14,507 nucleotides of DNA from an uncultured Collinsella sp. (lineage in GTDB: Bacteria; Actinomycetota; Coriobacteriia; Coriobacteriales; Coriobacteriaceae), in contig CAUCQW010000039.1 in assembly GCA_958445065.1 (NCBI GenBank), forward strand, positions 1-14,507. The letters run 5' to 3'. Position 1 is the first letter of the stretch; every line of letters starts with the position of its first letter. Under the pieces are notes generated by a model. That model saw only the letters and a list, made by a program, of their open reading frames with translations. It ran no database searches and had not been told where the DNA came from. The translations under genes and the position numbers were made by a program. Positions 7,686 through 14,465 of the stretch are shown in pieces.

Positions 7686-8068
7686 CATCTCAATCTGTAA
7701 CAGGTGGGAGCGGAATCCGGGTCTAGATGTTACAGATCGAGACAAACCGTTCTCTCCCCGACTTAAATCTCGATCTGTAACAACTTGACTCCAAAATTCA
7801 GTTCTTCCTGTTACAGAACAAGATGAACGGTGAGCCCTCCGTTAAATATCTCAATCTGTAACAGTAACTCGGCAAAAACAGGCCTAACCGTTACAGATTT
7901 AGACATTCGAAACCGACTGATAGGTTCATCTAAATCTGTAACATCTAGACCCCAAAACGGTCCCCAGATGTTACAGATCGAGACAGAAGAATCTCTCCCT
8001 GACTTTAAATCTCAATCTGTAACACATAGAACCGATTTTCCCCTCTTACCGTTACAGATCAAGACGAA
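7686..8068. repeat. Array of ten alternately inverted ~15-bp elements, five units of 80/81 bp
   Basis: The element is (A/G)TCTNNATCTGTAAC(A/G). Forward cores ATCTGTAAC start at 7693, 7773, 7854, 7934 and 8015, so steps are 80, 81, 80 and 81. Reverse cores GTTACAGAT start at 7729, 7810 (variant GTTACAGAA), 7890, 7970 and 8051, so steps are 81, 80, 80 and 81. Forward to reverse is 36, 37, 36, 36 and 36; reverse to next forward is 44, 44, 44 and 45. Intervening stretches are about 25 bases inside a forward-reverse pair and about 22 between pairs. Most are unrelated, except that the segments before the 7773 and 8015 elements share CTCTCCC(C/T)GACTT. Neighbouring elements can pair as hairpins in either phase. 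There are no cas genes, and alternating orientation excludes an ordinary CRISPR. The layout resembles BIME/REP-type palindromic clusters or a multi-hairpin RNA. The function is unknown. Confidence 0.9.
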
Positions 8069-8202
8069 CGGTTGCCGTAGTTGTTGGCAGACGAGGTTGT
8101 CAACGTTGCCGAGTCTCCCCTCGCCTGCCGTTGGCGGGTGTTGCGGGGCTGTTCGCCGCATTGCCGCCGCACTGGGGATGTGCAGGCCGTAGGATAGTCC
8201 TA

Positions 8203-8217
8203 TTGACAGCCTGTCAA
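8203..8217. promoter_or_regulatory. Palindrome TTGACAGCCTGTCAA, possible operator of the redox operon
   Basis: There are 6-bp perfect arms around a 3-base centre, 18 bases before the GTG start at 8235. The left arm is an exact -35 hexamer, but a -10 at normal spacing would fall on the ribosome binding site. It therefore reads better as a regulator site than as this operon's promoter. Confidence 0.5.
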
Positions 8218-8234
8218 CTCGTCTGGGAGGCACT

Positions 8235-9716
8235 GTGACGGAAACGTTTGATATCGCGATTGTGGGCGCGGGCATCACCGGGTGCGCCATCGCGCGGCAG
8301 CTCTCGCGCTATGACTTGTCCATTTGCGTGGTCGAGGTGGCCAACGACATCGCGCTGGGCGCCTCGAAGGCCAACGGCGGCCTGGTGCACGCCGGCTACG
8401 ATCCGGCTCCGGGCACCGTAAAGGCACAGGTCAATGCCCGCGGCTGCGAACTGTATGGCACCTGGGCCCAGGAGCTGGGCTTTTTGTTCCGCCGCACCGG
8501 GTCGATGGTGCTGGGGTTTAACGACGAAGACCGCGCACACCTGGAGAAGCTGCGCCAGAATGGCCTGGCCAACGGCGTGCCCGAGCTGTCGATTATCGGC
8601 CCCGAACGTATCCGCGAGCTGGAACCGCGTGCCAGCGCCGACGCAACATGCGCGTTGTGGTGTCCTTCGACCGGTTACGTTGACCCGTTTGAAGTGGCCA
8701 TCGCCGCGCTGGAGAACGCGGTTGCCAACGGCGTAACGTTTATGCGCTCCGTACCGGTGGAGGCGATTGAGGTTGCTAGCTCACACGACGAGGACGCTGC
8801 TGCCGACAGCAAGGACCGCGCGCGCTTTACGCTGGTGACGCCCGCCGGCGACGTGCGCTGCCGTTACCTGATCAACGCCGCGGGCAACGGAGCCGCGGAC
8901 ATCTCGCATATGGCGGGGGCCGAGGAGTTCCAGATGGTCTGGCGCCAAGGCAACATTGTGGTGCTGGACAAGGAGCCGCGTGCGCTCATGCCGCTTTACC
9001 CCGTTCCCACGCCAGTTTCCAAGGGCGTCATTGTGACGGGGACCGTGCACGGCAACACCGTGATCACCGCGACCGCCGCTGTACGCGAGCCGGGCGATAC
9101 TCAGACCTACGCGACCGATGTCGACGCGCTGCTGACCGGCGCGCGCAAGCTGGTGCCCGACCTGGACACGCGCCGCGTGGTGCGCGCGTTTGCCGGCGGG
9201 CGCCCGGTCATTCAGGGAACGAACGACTTCTTTATTGGACAGTCAGCCGTGGTGCCGGGGCTGTTCCAGGCGGCGGGCATTCAGTCGCCAGGCGTCGCGA
9301 GCGCGCCGGCCATTGCCGAGCGCATGGAGCAGGTGTTGCGCAACGCCGGCGTGCCTCTGCGCGAACGCGCCGATTGGGACCCGATCCGCCACGCGCCGGA
9401 CGACTTTGACCGCGAGACGCTTGCGCGCAAGGAAGAGCTCATTAAGTCCGACCCCGCGTGGGGGCAGATCGTCTGCCGCTGCGAGACGGTGCCCGAGGCC
9501 GAGATAGTGGCCGCGATCCGACGCCACCCGGGCGCGGTTTCGGTCGAGGGCGTCAAGCGCCGCTGCCGAGCCGGCATGGGTCGGTGCCAAAGCGGCTTTT
9601 GCCAGAGCCGCGTGGTGGCGATCCTGGCGCGCGAGCTGGGCTGCGACCCCAGCGAAGTGCTGTTGGAAGATGCCGGATCTTGGTTGGTCGAGGGACCGCT
9701 GAAGGGGGTGCGCTAG
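8235..9716 (+). CDS. glpA: GlpA-like FAD-dependent dehydrogenase with C-terminal BFD [2Fe-2S] domain
   Basis: The 493-residue protein begins at GTG with GGGAGG four bases upstream. The N-terminal FAD site GAGITG is at residues 11-16 and the DAO-fold marks ASKANGGLVHAGYD follow. The C-terminal BFD-like domain has C414 and C416 in IVCRCE and C451 and C456 in RCQSGFCQ, the likely [2Fe-2S] ligands. This domain order is that of anaerobic glycerol-3-phosphate dehydrogenase A-type proteins in Firmicutes and Thermotogae, which oxidise sn-glycerol 3-phosphate to dihydroxyacetone phosphate. Related enzymes oxidise 2-hydroxyglutarate and other hydroxyacids, so the substrate is inferred from the neighbours. 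It is followed one base later by a second flavoprotein and then a DUF1667 protein, the conserved trio. No glpK or glpF is in the window, which weakens the glycerol assignment slightly. Confidence 0.85.
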   Translation: MTETFDIAIVGAGITGCAIARQLSRYDLSICVVEVANDIALGASKANGGLVHAGYDPAPGTVKAQVNARGCELYGTWAQELGFLFRRTGSMVLGFNDEDRAHLEKLRQNGLANGVPELSIIGPERIRELEPRASADATCALWCPSTGYVDPFEVAIAALENAVANGVTFMRSVPVEAIEVASSHDEDAAADSKDRARFTLVTPAGDVRCRYLINAAGNGAADISHMAGAEEFQMVWRQGNIVVLDKEPRALMPLYPVPTPVSKGVIVTGTVHGNTVITATAAVREPGDTQTYATDVDALLTGARKLVPDLDTRRVVRAFAGGRPVIQGTNDFFIGQSAVVPGLFQAAGIQSPGVASAPAIAERMEQVLRNAGVPLRERADWDPIRHAPDDFDRETLARKEELIKSDPAWGQIVCRCETVPEAEIVAAIRRHPGAVSVEGVKRRCRAGMGRCQSGFCQSRVVAILARELGCDPSEVLLEDAGSWLVEGPLKGVR

Positions 9717-9717
9717 A

Positions 9718-11067
9718 ATGGCGACGTTTGATATGCGCGACGAACGCGCGGAGGCGAGCGCCGTGGCAACGCAAGCCTTCGACGTGGTCGTTATCGGCGG
9801 CGGACCTGCCGGCATGGCGGCCGCGCTTGCCGCGCAAAAGGCCGGTGCGCGCGTGGCCATCGTGGAGCGCGAGCAGCATCTGGGCGGTATCCTGCGCCAG
9901 TGCATCCACCCCGGTTTTGGCCTTTCGCACTTTAAGCAGGAGCTCACCGGCCCCGAGTATGCACAGCGTTTTATCGACCAGGTGCGCGCGACCGACATTG
10001 CGCTGTTCTTGGACAGCATGGTGCTTGGAATTGATTCGGGCGCGTCCACGGAAGACGCCTCACTCCACACCGTCACGCTCATGAATCCCTCCGGTATGCT
10101 ACAGCTCACCGGGCGCGCGGTCGTCCTTGCCATGGGTTGCCGCGAACGCACCCGCAGCGAGATCAAGATCCCCGGCAGTCGTCCCGCCGGCGTGTTTACG
10201 GCCGGCTTGGCGCAGCGATACATCAATATCGAAAACCTCAAGCCCGGCTCGCGCGCCGTCATTTTGGGCTCAGGTGACATCGGGCTGATCATGGCGCGCC
10301 GCTGCACGCTCGAGGGGATTTCGGTCGAGGGCGTGTACGAACTCATGCCATACGCCAACGGTCTGCGCCGAAACGTCAAGAACTGCCTGGACGACTTTGG
10401 CATTCCGCTGCACCTGTCCACCACCGTCACGCGCGTGATCGGACACGATCGCGTGGAGGCCGTCGAGGTGAGCCAAGTCGACGAGCACCTGGCACCCATT
10501 CCGGGAACCGAGCGCGTTGTTCCGTGTGACACACTGCTGCTTTCGGTGGGTCTGATTCCCGAAAACGAGCTTTCGGTAGGCGCGGGCGTTGAGCTTGACC
10601 CACGTACGCGCGGCGCCGTGGTGGACCAGAACCTGCAAACGGGCGTGCCGGGCATCTTTGCCTGCGGCAACGTGCTGCACGTGCACGACCTGGCAGACAA
10701 TGTAACGACCGAGTCCGAGCGCGCCGGCGCGGCCGCGGCGGCGTACGCGCTGGGTGGCAGCGCGGATGTCGAGACGGGCGCGAATTGCCAGCTCACGGTC
10801 TCCCCTGCCGGTATCGCGGGCTACGCACTGCCGGGACGCATTACGGCTGTGGCACTCACCAAACTCAACTTCCGTGTGCGCCGACCGGTTGATGCCGCCC
10901 GCGTACGTATTCTGGCAGGCGACGAGGAGCTGTTTGCAGGTAAGGTCCGCCCGTTAAAACCGAGCGTCATGGAAAGCTTCCCGCTGCCGGCAAAGGTGAT
11001 TCAGCACGCACTCGACCAAGGTGTAAGCGAGATTGTCCTGTCCGTCGACCCCGTAGAGGAGGCGTAA
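9718..11067 (+). CDS. FAD/NAD(P)-binding oxidoreductase, second subunit of the GlpA-like complex
   Basis: This 449-residue protein starts at ATG 9718, one base after the previous stop, with AAGGGGG nine bases upstream inside that gene. Residues 27-32 are GGGPAG, the FAD site. A second Rossmann motif, AVILGSGDIGLI, sits mid-protein as in pyridine nucleotide-disulphide reductase folds. GGILRQCIHPGFGL and AMGCRERTR are typical of the group annotated beside GlpA and DUF1667. CGNVLHVHDLADN closes the FAD domain. A C-terminal extension (ALTKLNFRVRRP onward) is longer than in simple thioredoxin reductases. It probably passes electrons between the dehydrogenase subunit and NAD(P) or another carrier. 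About 20 residues before the FAD strand are poorly conserved in appearance, so a later start is possible, but the ribosome binding site favours this one. Confidence 0.87.
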   Translation: MATFDMRDERAEASAVATQAFDVVVIGGGPAGMAAALAAQKAGARVAIVEREQHLGGILRQCIHPGFGLSHFKQELTGPEYAQRFIDQVRATDIALFLDSMVLGIDSGASTEDASLHTVTLMNPSGMLQLTGRAVVLAMGCRERTRSEIKIPGSRPAGVFTAGLAQRYINIENLKPGSRAVILGSGDIGLIMARRCTLEGISVEGVYELMPYANGLRRNVKNCLDDFGIPLHLSTTVTRVIGHDRVEAVEVSQVDEHLAPIPGTERVVPCDTLLLSVGLIPENELSVGAGVELDPRTRGAVVDQNLQTGVPGIFACGNVLHVHDLADNVTTESERAGAAAAAYALGGSADVETGANCQLTVSPAGIAGYALPGRITAVALTKLNFRVRRPVDAARVRILAGDEELFAGKVRPLKPSVMESFPLPAKVIQHALDQGVSEIVLSVDPVEEA

Positions 11068-11071
11068 GGCC

Positions 11072-11470
11072 ATGAGCATAAACGCGATCGAGACACTGCA
11101 GTTCAACTGCACCACCTGCCCATCCGAGTGCCTCCTGACCGTAGAGGTGGAGCGCGGCGCAGACGGCGCCGTGGTAGAGGTGCGCTCCGTGACCGGCAAC
11201 AGCTGCCCGCGCGGCGATACGTTCGCGCATCAGGAACTCACCTGTCCCATGCGCGTGCTTACCACCACCGTTGCCGTATCCGGCGGCGACGAGGCGCTGC
11301 TGCCCGTGCGCACGACCGAAGCCATCCCGCTGACAGTCCACGCCCAGACGATGGACCTCATCCGCGGCCTGATCATCGACGCCCCCGTCCGTATGGGCGA
11401 CGTCGTGCTGGAAGACCTCCTCCACACGGGCATCGACCTCATCGCCAGCATGGACATCGACCCAGCCTAA
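11072..11470 (+). CDS. DUF1667 cysteine-rich small subunit of the redox operon
   Basis: This 132-residue protein starts four bases after the preceding stop, with GAGGAGG nine bases upstream. Cysteines C13, C16, C20, C45 and C58 lie in NCTTCPSEC, GNSCPRGD and LTCPMR, the hallmark pattern of DUF1667. The rest includes LLPVRTTEAIPL, also typical. The cysteines suggest a bound Fe-S cluster or zinc. The family is nearly always found next to a GlpA-like protein and a second flavoprotein, so an electron-transfer or structural subunit is likely. That is context, not proof. No membrane segment or signal peptide is visible. No clear terminator follows, so read-through toward the peptidase gene is possible. 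Confidence 0.88.
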   Translation: MSINAIETLQFNCTTCPSECLLTVEVERGADGAVVEVRSVTGNSCPRGDTFAHQELTCPMRVLTTTVAVSGGDEALLPVRTTEAIPLTVHAQTMDLIRGLIIDAPVRMGDVVLEDLLHTGIDLIASMDIDPA

Positions 11471-11537
11471 GCAGCTAATTAAGGACGGGCTCTTTTAGCA
11501 ACTTTTACTGCTTGCCAGGTTAGCTATGCCAAGGAGT

Positions 11538-11583
11538 GTCCCAAAGTGCCGGCATAAAAGAAACGTCCCTAGCTGCCGGGCAT
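11538..11583. repeat. Imperfect direct repeat upstream of the M24 peptidase gene
   Basis: GTCCCAAAGTGCCGGCAT (11538-11555) recurs as GTCCCTAGCTGCCGGGCAT (11565-11583), offset 27 bases. The second copy ends 38 bases before the gene start. It may be a regulator site pair or a fragment of a dispersed repeat. Confidence 0.6.
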
Positions 11584-11620
11584 GGGATACCATGGTGGCA
11601 ACCTAGCGAAAGGATGTTTC

Positions 11621-12709
11621 ATGGCACATGTCGATGACCAGCGTGTGGCGCGCGTGCTCGATGCGCTCGAGGCTCAGCACCCCGGCGCGCAGTTGCTCGT
11701 AAACGACCCGTGGTCGATTTATTACCTGACCGGCTTTTATGCCGATATGTTCGAGCGTTTTTGTGGCGTGCTGCTCGCGCGCGGCAGCGAGCCCGTGATC
11801 TTGGTCAACGCCCTGCATCAGCTGCCCGAGTACGACAATGCCCGCGTGGCCTACCACACCGATACCGACGTCGTAACCGACGCCATCGCACGCGAAGTCA
11901 ATCCTGCCAAGCCCCTCGGCATCGATACCGTTATGCGCTCCGGCTTTTTGCTGCCCCTTATGGATCGTCACGCCGCGAGCGAATTCTTCCTGGGCGACTT
12001 TGCCGTCACCGCTGCGCGCACCCACAAGGATGCCGCGGAGCAGGAGCTCATGCGCGTGTCCTCGGCCGCCAACGACGCCGTGATGGCCGACGCCATCAAG
12101 CTCGTTCACGAGGGCGTGACGGAACGCGAAATTGCCGACCAGATGCTCGGCCTGTACCGCAAGCACGCCTGCGAGGGCTTTAGCTTTCCGCCCATCGTAA
12201 GCTTTGGCGCCAACGCCGGCGACCCGCACCACGAGCCCGACGACACCGTACTCAAGCGCGGCGACGTGGTGCTGTTCGACATTGGCGGACGTCATCGCAA
12301 CTACTGCTCGGACATGACACGCACGTTCTTTTGGGGCGAGCCGGACGAGGAGACGGCACGCATCTACGACATCGTGCGCCGCGCCAACGAGGCCGCCGAA
12401 TCGCTTATCGCCCCGGGCGTGCGTATGTGCGACCTGGACCGCGCCGCGCGCGACGTGATTGAGGATGCAGGCTATGGCAAATACTTTACACATCGCCTGG
12501 GCCACTCAATCGGCCTGCAGGACCACGAGCCGGGCGATGTCTCGCTGGTCAACGAGCAGGTCGTAGAGCCAGGCATGACGTTCTCCATTGAACCGGGCAT
12601 CTACCTCCCCGGCCGCACCGGAGTCCGCATCGAGGACTTGGCCCTGGTCACCGAGTCCGGCGTCGAGATTCTCAACGCCTACCCCCACGATCCGATCCGC
12701 CTAGACTAG
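11621..12709 (+). CDS. M24 metallopeptidase, Xaa-Pro dipeptidase/aminopeptidase type
   Basis: The product is 362 residues from ATG 11621, which has AAAGGA six bases upstream. An ATG at 11582 in the same frame lacks a site and would add 13 residues not typical of the family. An N-terminal creatinase-type domain (NDPWSIYYLTGFYADM) precedes the pita-bread catalytic domain. All five metal ligands are present: D220 in FDIGG, D231 in SDMTR, H295 in GHSIG, E324 in IEPG and E338 in RIED. The enzyme removes or splits residues before proline in peptides, in the cytoplasm. PepQ and PepP-like members cannot be told apart safely here. It is a single gene, separated from the redox operon by 150 bases and followed by hairpins and an intrinsic terminator. 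Confidence 0.92.
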   Translation: MAHVDDQRVARVLDALEAQHPGAQLLVNDPWSIYYLTGFYADMFERFCGVLLARGSEPVILVNALHQLPEYDNARVAYHTDTDVVTDAIAREVNPAKPLGIDTVMRSGFLLPLMDRHAASEFFLGDFAVTAARTHKDAAEQELMRVSSAANDAVMADAIKLVHEGVTEREIADQMLGLYRKHACEGFSFPPIVSFGANAGDPHHEPDDTVLKRGDVVLFDIGGRHRNYCSDMTRTFFWGEPDEETARIYDIVRRANEAAESLIAPGVRMCDLDRAARDVIEDAGYGKYFTHRLGHSIGLQDHEPGDVSLVNEQVVEPGMTFSIEPGIYLPGRTGVRIEDLALVTESGVEILNAYPHDPIRLD

Positions 12710-12712
12710 GCA

Positions 12713-12743
12713 ATGCGGCAAAGGGGCAGCCCCTTTGCCGCAT
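12713..12743 (+). terminator. Perfect 14-bp hairpin directly after the peptidase stop
   Basis: ATGCGGCAAAGGGG (12713-12726) pairs fully with 12730-12743 across the loop CAG, starting three bases after the stop codon. There is no T run on either side, so it may protect the mRNA 3' end or assist the proper terminator downstream. Confidence 0.55.
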
Positions 12744-12752
12744 CCTGCCAAC

Positions 12753-12921
12753 GCTTCGCCACGAAAGCGGGCTATCTACTACGTTTAACCCGTATGGGTC
12801 GACCATGCGGGTCTTTTTTGAAAACCAGCAAGCCGTCTACCTGCGGTTTTAATTTCGCGATGTTCCGTATGGTCGGGGGTAACCGGTCAAACGTAGTAGA
12901 TAGGCCCACTTCGTGGCAAGC
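12753..12921. repeat. Imperfect inverted repeat of about 170 bp, MITE/REP-like
   Basis: The arms are 12753-12806 and 12869-12921. They share CCACGAA/TTCGTGG (12759-12765 and 12910-12916), CTATCTACTACGTTT/AAACGTAGTAGATAG (12772-12786 and 12889-12903) and GACCAT/ATGGTC. The loop of about 62 bases holds a further AAAACC/GGTTTT hairpin. No transposase is encoded. It may be a mobile palindromic element or a large terminator structure. Confidence 0.75.
12788..12819 (+). terminator. Intrinsic terminator of the M24 peptidase gene
   Basis: ACCCGTATGG and CCATGCGGGT form a 10-bp stem with one G-U pair and a GTCGA loop, followed by TCTTTTTT. It lies inside the left arm of the large inverted repeat. Confidence 0.8.
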
Positions 12922-12979
12922 GAGTCAACTCGGAGCAGAGGGCAGTCAAAAAAGCCCCGTCCCAAATTGACTGCTTTTG

Positions 12980-13046
12980 AGTTGCGGTGATATACGGACC
13001 GTTTGAGGCTTCTGGCTTGTAAAACAGTCCGTATTTCACCGCAACT
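12980..13046. repeat. 20-bp inverted repeat with one mismatch, near the folC 3' end
   Basis: The left arm AGTTGCGGTGATATACGGAC (12980-12999) pairs with 13027-13046, whose reverse complement differs only by A for T at position 12. The loop is 27 bases. It ends 14 bases before the folC stop, but there is no T run for a classic terminator. It is probably a dispersed palindromic element. Confidence 0.75.
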
Positions 13047-13060
13047 GATGAGGGGATGGG

Positions 13061-14419
13061 TTAACGGAGCAGCCCCGCTACTTCGCCGGCTAGGGTGATG
13101 GTACCGGCTGCTACGAAGGGCTCGCCCGCGGCATCGAAGGCAGCGAGGGCCTCGGACACGCTCGGATACACGCCCGCGAGCTTGTCGGCGTCCACAAGTG
13201 CGGCAAGCTCCTCTGCCGGCAGGGCGCGATCAGAATCGGTCTGCGTTACGACTACACGCGGGAAGGCCGGGATCAGCACGTCGACGATACTCGCCACGTC
13301 CTTGTCGGCCAGCGCGGCGCACAGCAGCGTGGGGCGATTCTCAACGCACGGGTCAATCTCGTCCAGCGCGCTCACAAAGTTCTCGCAGCTCTGAGGGTTA
13401 TGGCAGGCATCAATCAGCTTGAGCGGATCGGTTCCCAGCACGTCAAAGCGACCCGGCGTGGGGCAGCCCATAAGCGAAGCGTCGAGCTTTTCATGGTCGA
13501 GCTCGCGGCCCAGATAACCCTCGCACAGCATAATCGCGCACGCAGCATTCTGCGGCTGATAGGCCGGCTTGACCATGCTCGACGTATAAATCGCACGCGG
13601 CGTGGTGCAGCTGAACTCAACCGTATCGCCCACATGCGCCGGCACCTTGGTCGTGGCGTGGCTCACCACGAGCGGCACGACGCCGCACTCGCGGCAACGG
13701 GCATCCATCACGCGCTGAACGCTCGACTCGTGCGTACCCTCACCCAGCACAACCAAACGTCCGGGCTTGATGACCGCAGCCTTCTCCCCCGCAATGGCCT
13801 CGAGCGTGTCACCCAGGATGCGCGTGTGGTCGAGCCCGATGCCGGTGATGGCAACGGCAACGGGATCGGTCGCACTCGTGGCGTCCCAACGGCCGCCCAT
13901 GCCAACCTCGAGCACAGCAACATCTACCGCGGCCTCGGCAAACACCACCAGTGCGGCAGCCGTCAGCAGGTCAAACGGCGTGATGGTATAGGCGCACTCC
14001 CCCGCCGCCACACGACGGGCATTCACGCGATGCCCCGCCTCGACAGCGGCAGAAACGCCACGGGCAAACGCCTCGTCGCTTACGACGCACCCATCGACCT
14101 CCATGCGCTCGGGATAGCGCACAAGCTGCGGAGACGTATACAGTGCGGTCTTTAACCCCTCACCACGAAGAATGGCAGCCGAAAAACGCGTGGTCGAAGT
14201 CTTGCCATTGGTACCGGCAACCTGAATGCAATCGAAATACTCGTCCGGACGTCCCAGCTCATCGAGCATATCAACAACCGTCTCGAGCAGAGGCCCTGCA
14301 TCCCCAGAAATCCGCCCCGTGTCGGCAGCAAGCCCCACAGCCTCATTAAACGAAAGCAAATCAAACTCAAAAGGAACGGTATACAAGCCAGAACGCTTAG
14401 GCATTTTTAGAACCGCCAT
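13061..14419 (-). CDS. folC: Bifunctional folylpolyglutamate synthase / dihydrofolate synthase
   Basis: This 452-residue Mur-ligase-fold enzyme adds glutamate to dihydropteroate and to reduced folates, with ATP. Motifs in order are the P-loop GTNGKTS (69-75), YTSPQLVRYPERM, EVGMGGRWDATS with E171, GLDHT (195-199), GEKAAVIK (211-218) and DACHNPQ (337-343, H340). A C-terminal glutamate-ligase domain ends GTITLAGEVAGLLR. The residues before about 20 are not typical and neither possible ATG (14419 or 14404) has a good ribosome binding site, so the start is uncertain by five or so residues. A TATACT at 14442-14437 could be a -10 box without a clear -35. Whether it is dihydrofolate-forming, polyglutamating or both cannot be settled from sequence. 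Confidence 0.93.
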   Translation of the reverse strand: MAVLKMPKRSGLYTVPFEFDLLSFNEAVGLAADTGRISGDAGPLLETVVDMLDELGRPDEYFDCIQVAGTNGKTSTTRFSAAILRGEGLKTALYTSPQLVRYPERMEVDGCVVSDEAFARGVSAAVEAGHRVNARRVAAGECAYTITPFDLLTAAALVVFAEAAVDVAVLEVGMGGRWDATSATDPVAVAITGIGLDHTRILGDTLEAIAGEKAAVIKPGRLVVLGEGTHESSVQRVMDARCRECGVVPLVVSHATTKVPAHVGDTVEFSCTTPRAIYTSSMVKPAYQPQNAACAIMLCEGYLGRELDHEKLDASLMGCPTPGRFDVLGTDPLKLIDACHNPQSCENFVSALDEIDPCVENRPTLLCAALADKDVASIVDVLIPAFPRVVVTQTDSDRALPAEELAALVDADKLAGVYPSVSEALAAFDAAGEPFVAAGTITLAGEVAGLLR

Positions 14420-14450
14420 TCATAGATAAATAAAACAGTATAGGTTGAGG

Positions 14451-14465
14451 ATAGTCAGACACTAT
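14451..14465. repeat. Short palindrome upstream of folC
   Basis: ATAGT (14451-14455) and ACTAT (14461-14465) flank CAGAC, just upstream of the TATACT box. It could be a regulator site or chance. Confidence 0.3.

Larger units (their letters stand above)
7587..8234. other. 648-bp non-coding region holding the alternating repeat array
   Basis: No credible gene was found. Bases 7587-7680 are the upstream side of the zinc-ribbon gene and contain ACCACGG twice (7628-7634 and 7651-7657), 23 bases apart. Bases 7686-8068 are the repeat array described separately. Bases 8071-8234 lead into the glpA-like gene and carry the TTGACA/TGTCAA palindrome. Open frames over the array (for example 7830-8192 plus) have no ribosome binding site and simply translate the inverted repeats. 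Confidence 0.8.
12710..13060. other. 351-bp convergent intergenic region packed with palindromes
   Basis: No gene was found. It holds a 14-bp perfect hairpin, a roughly 170-bp imperfect inverted repeat that includes an intrinsic terminator, an 8-bp pair GCAGTCAA/TTGACTGC (12942-12949 and 12967-12974) followed by TTTT, and a 20-bp inverted repeat. They separate the convergent peptidase and folC genes. Confidence 0.8.

Noticed and set aside
7729..8059. Integron attC sites (GTT...AAC inverted pairs)
   Set aside because: GTTACAG does not fit the GTTRRRY core, there are no cassette genes between sites and no integrase is present.
7686..8068. CRISPR array
   Set aside because: Orientation of the repeat alternates, the element is only about 15 bp, both spacer classes are shorter than usual and no cas gene or leader is seen.
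7830..8192. 120-codon open frame over the repeat array
   Set aside because: No ribosome binding site, and the translation is the inverted repeats read through. The 80/81-bp period breaks frame from unit to unit.
9243..10796. 517-codon minus-strand open frame opposite the redox genes
   Set aside because: It overlaps two well-supported flavoprotein genes along their whole length and shows no recognisable domain. It is a codon-bias shadow.
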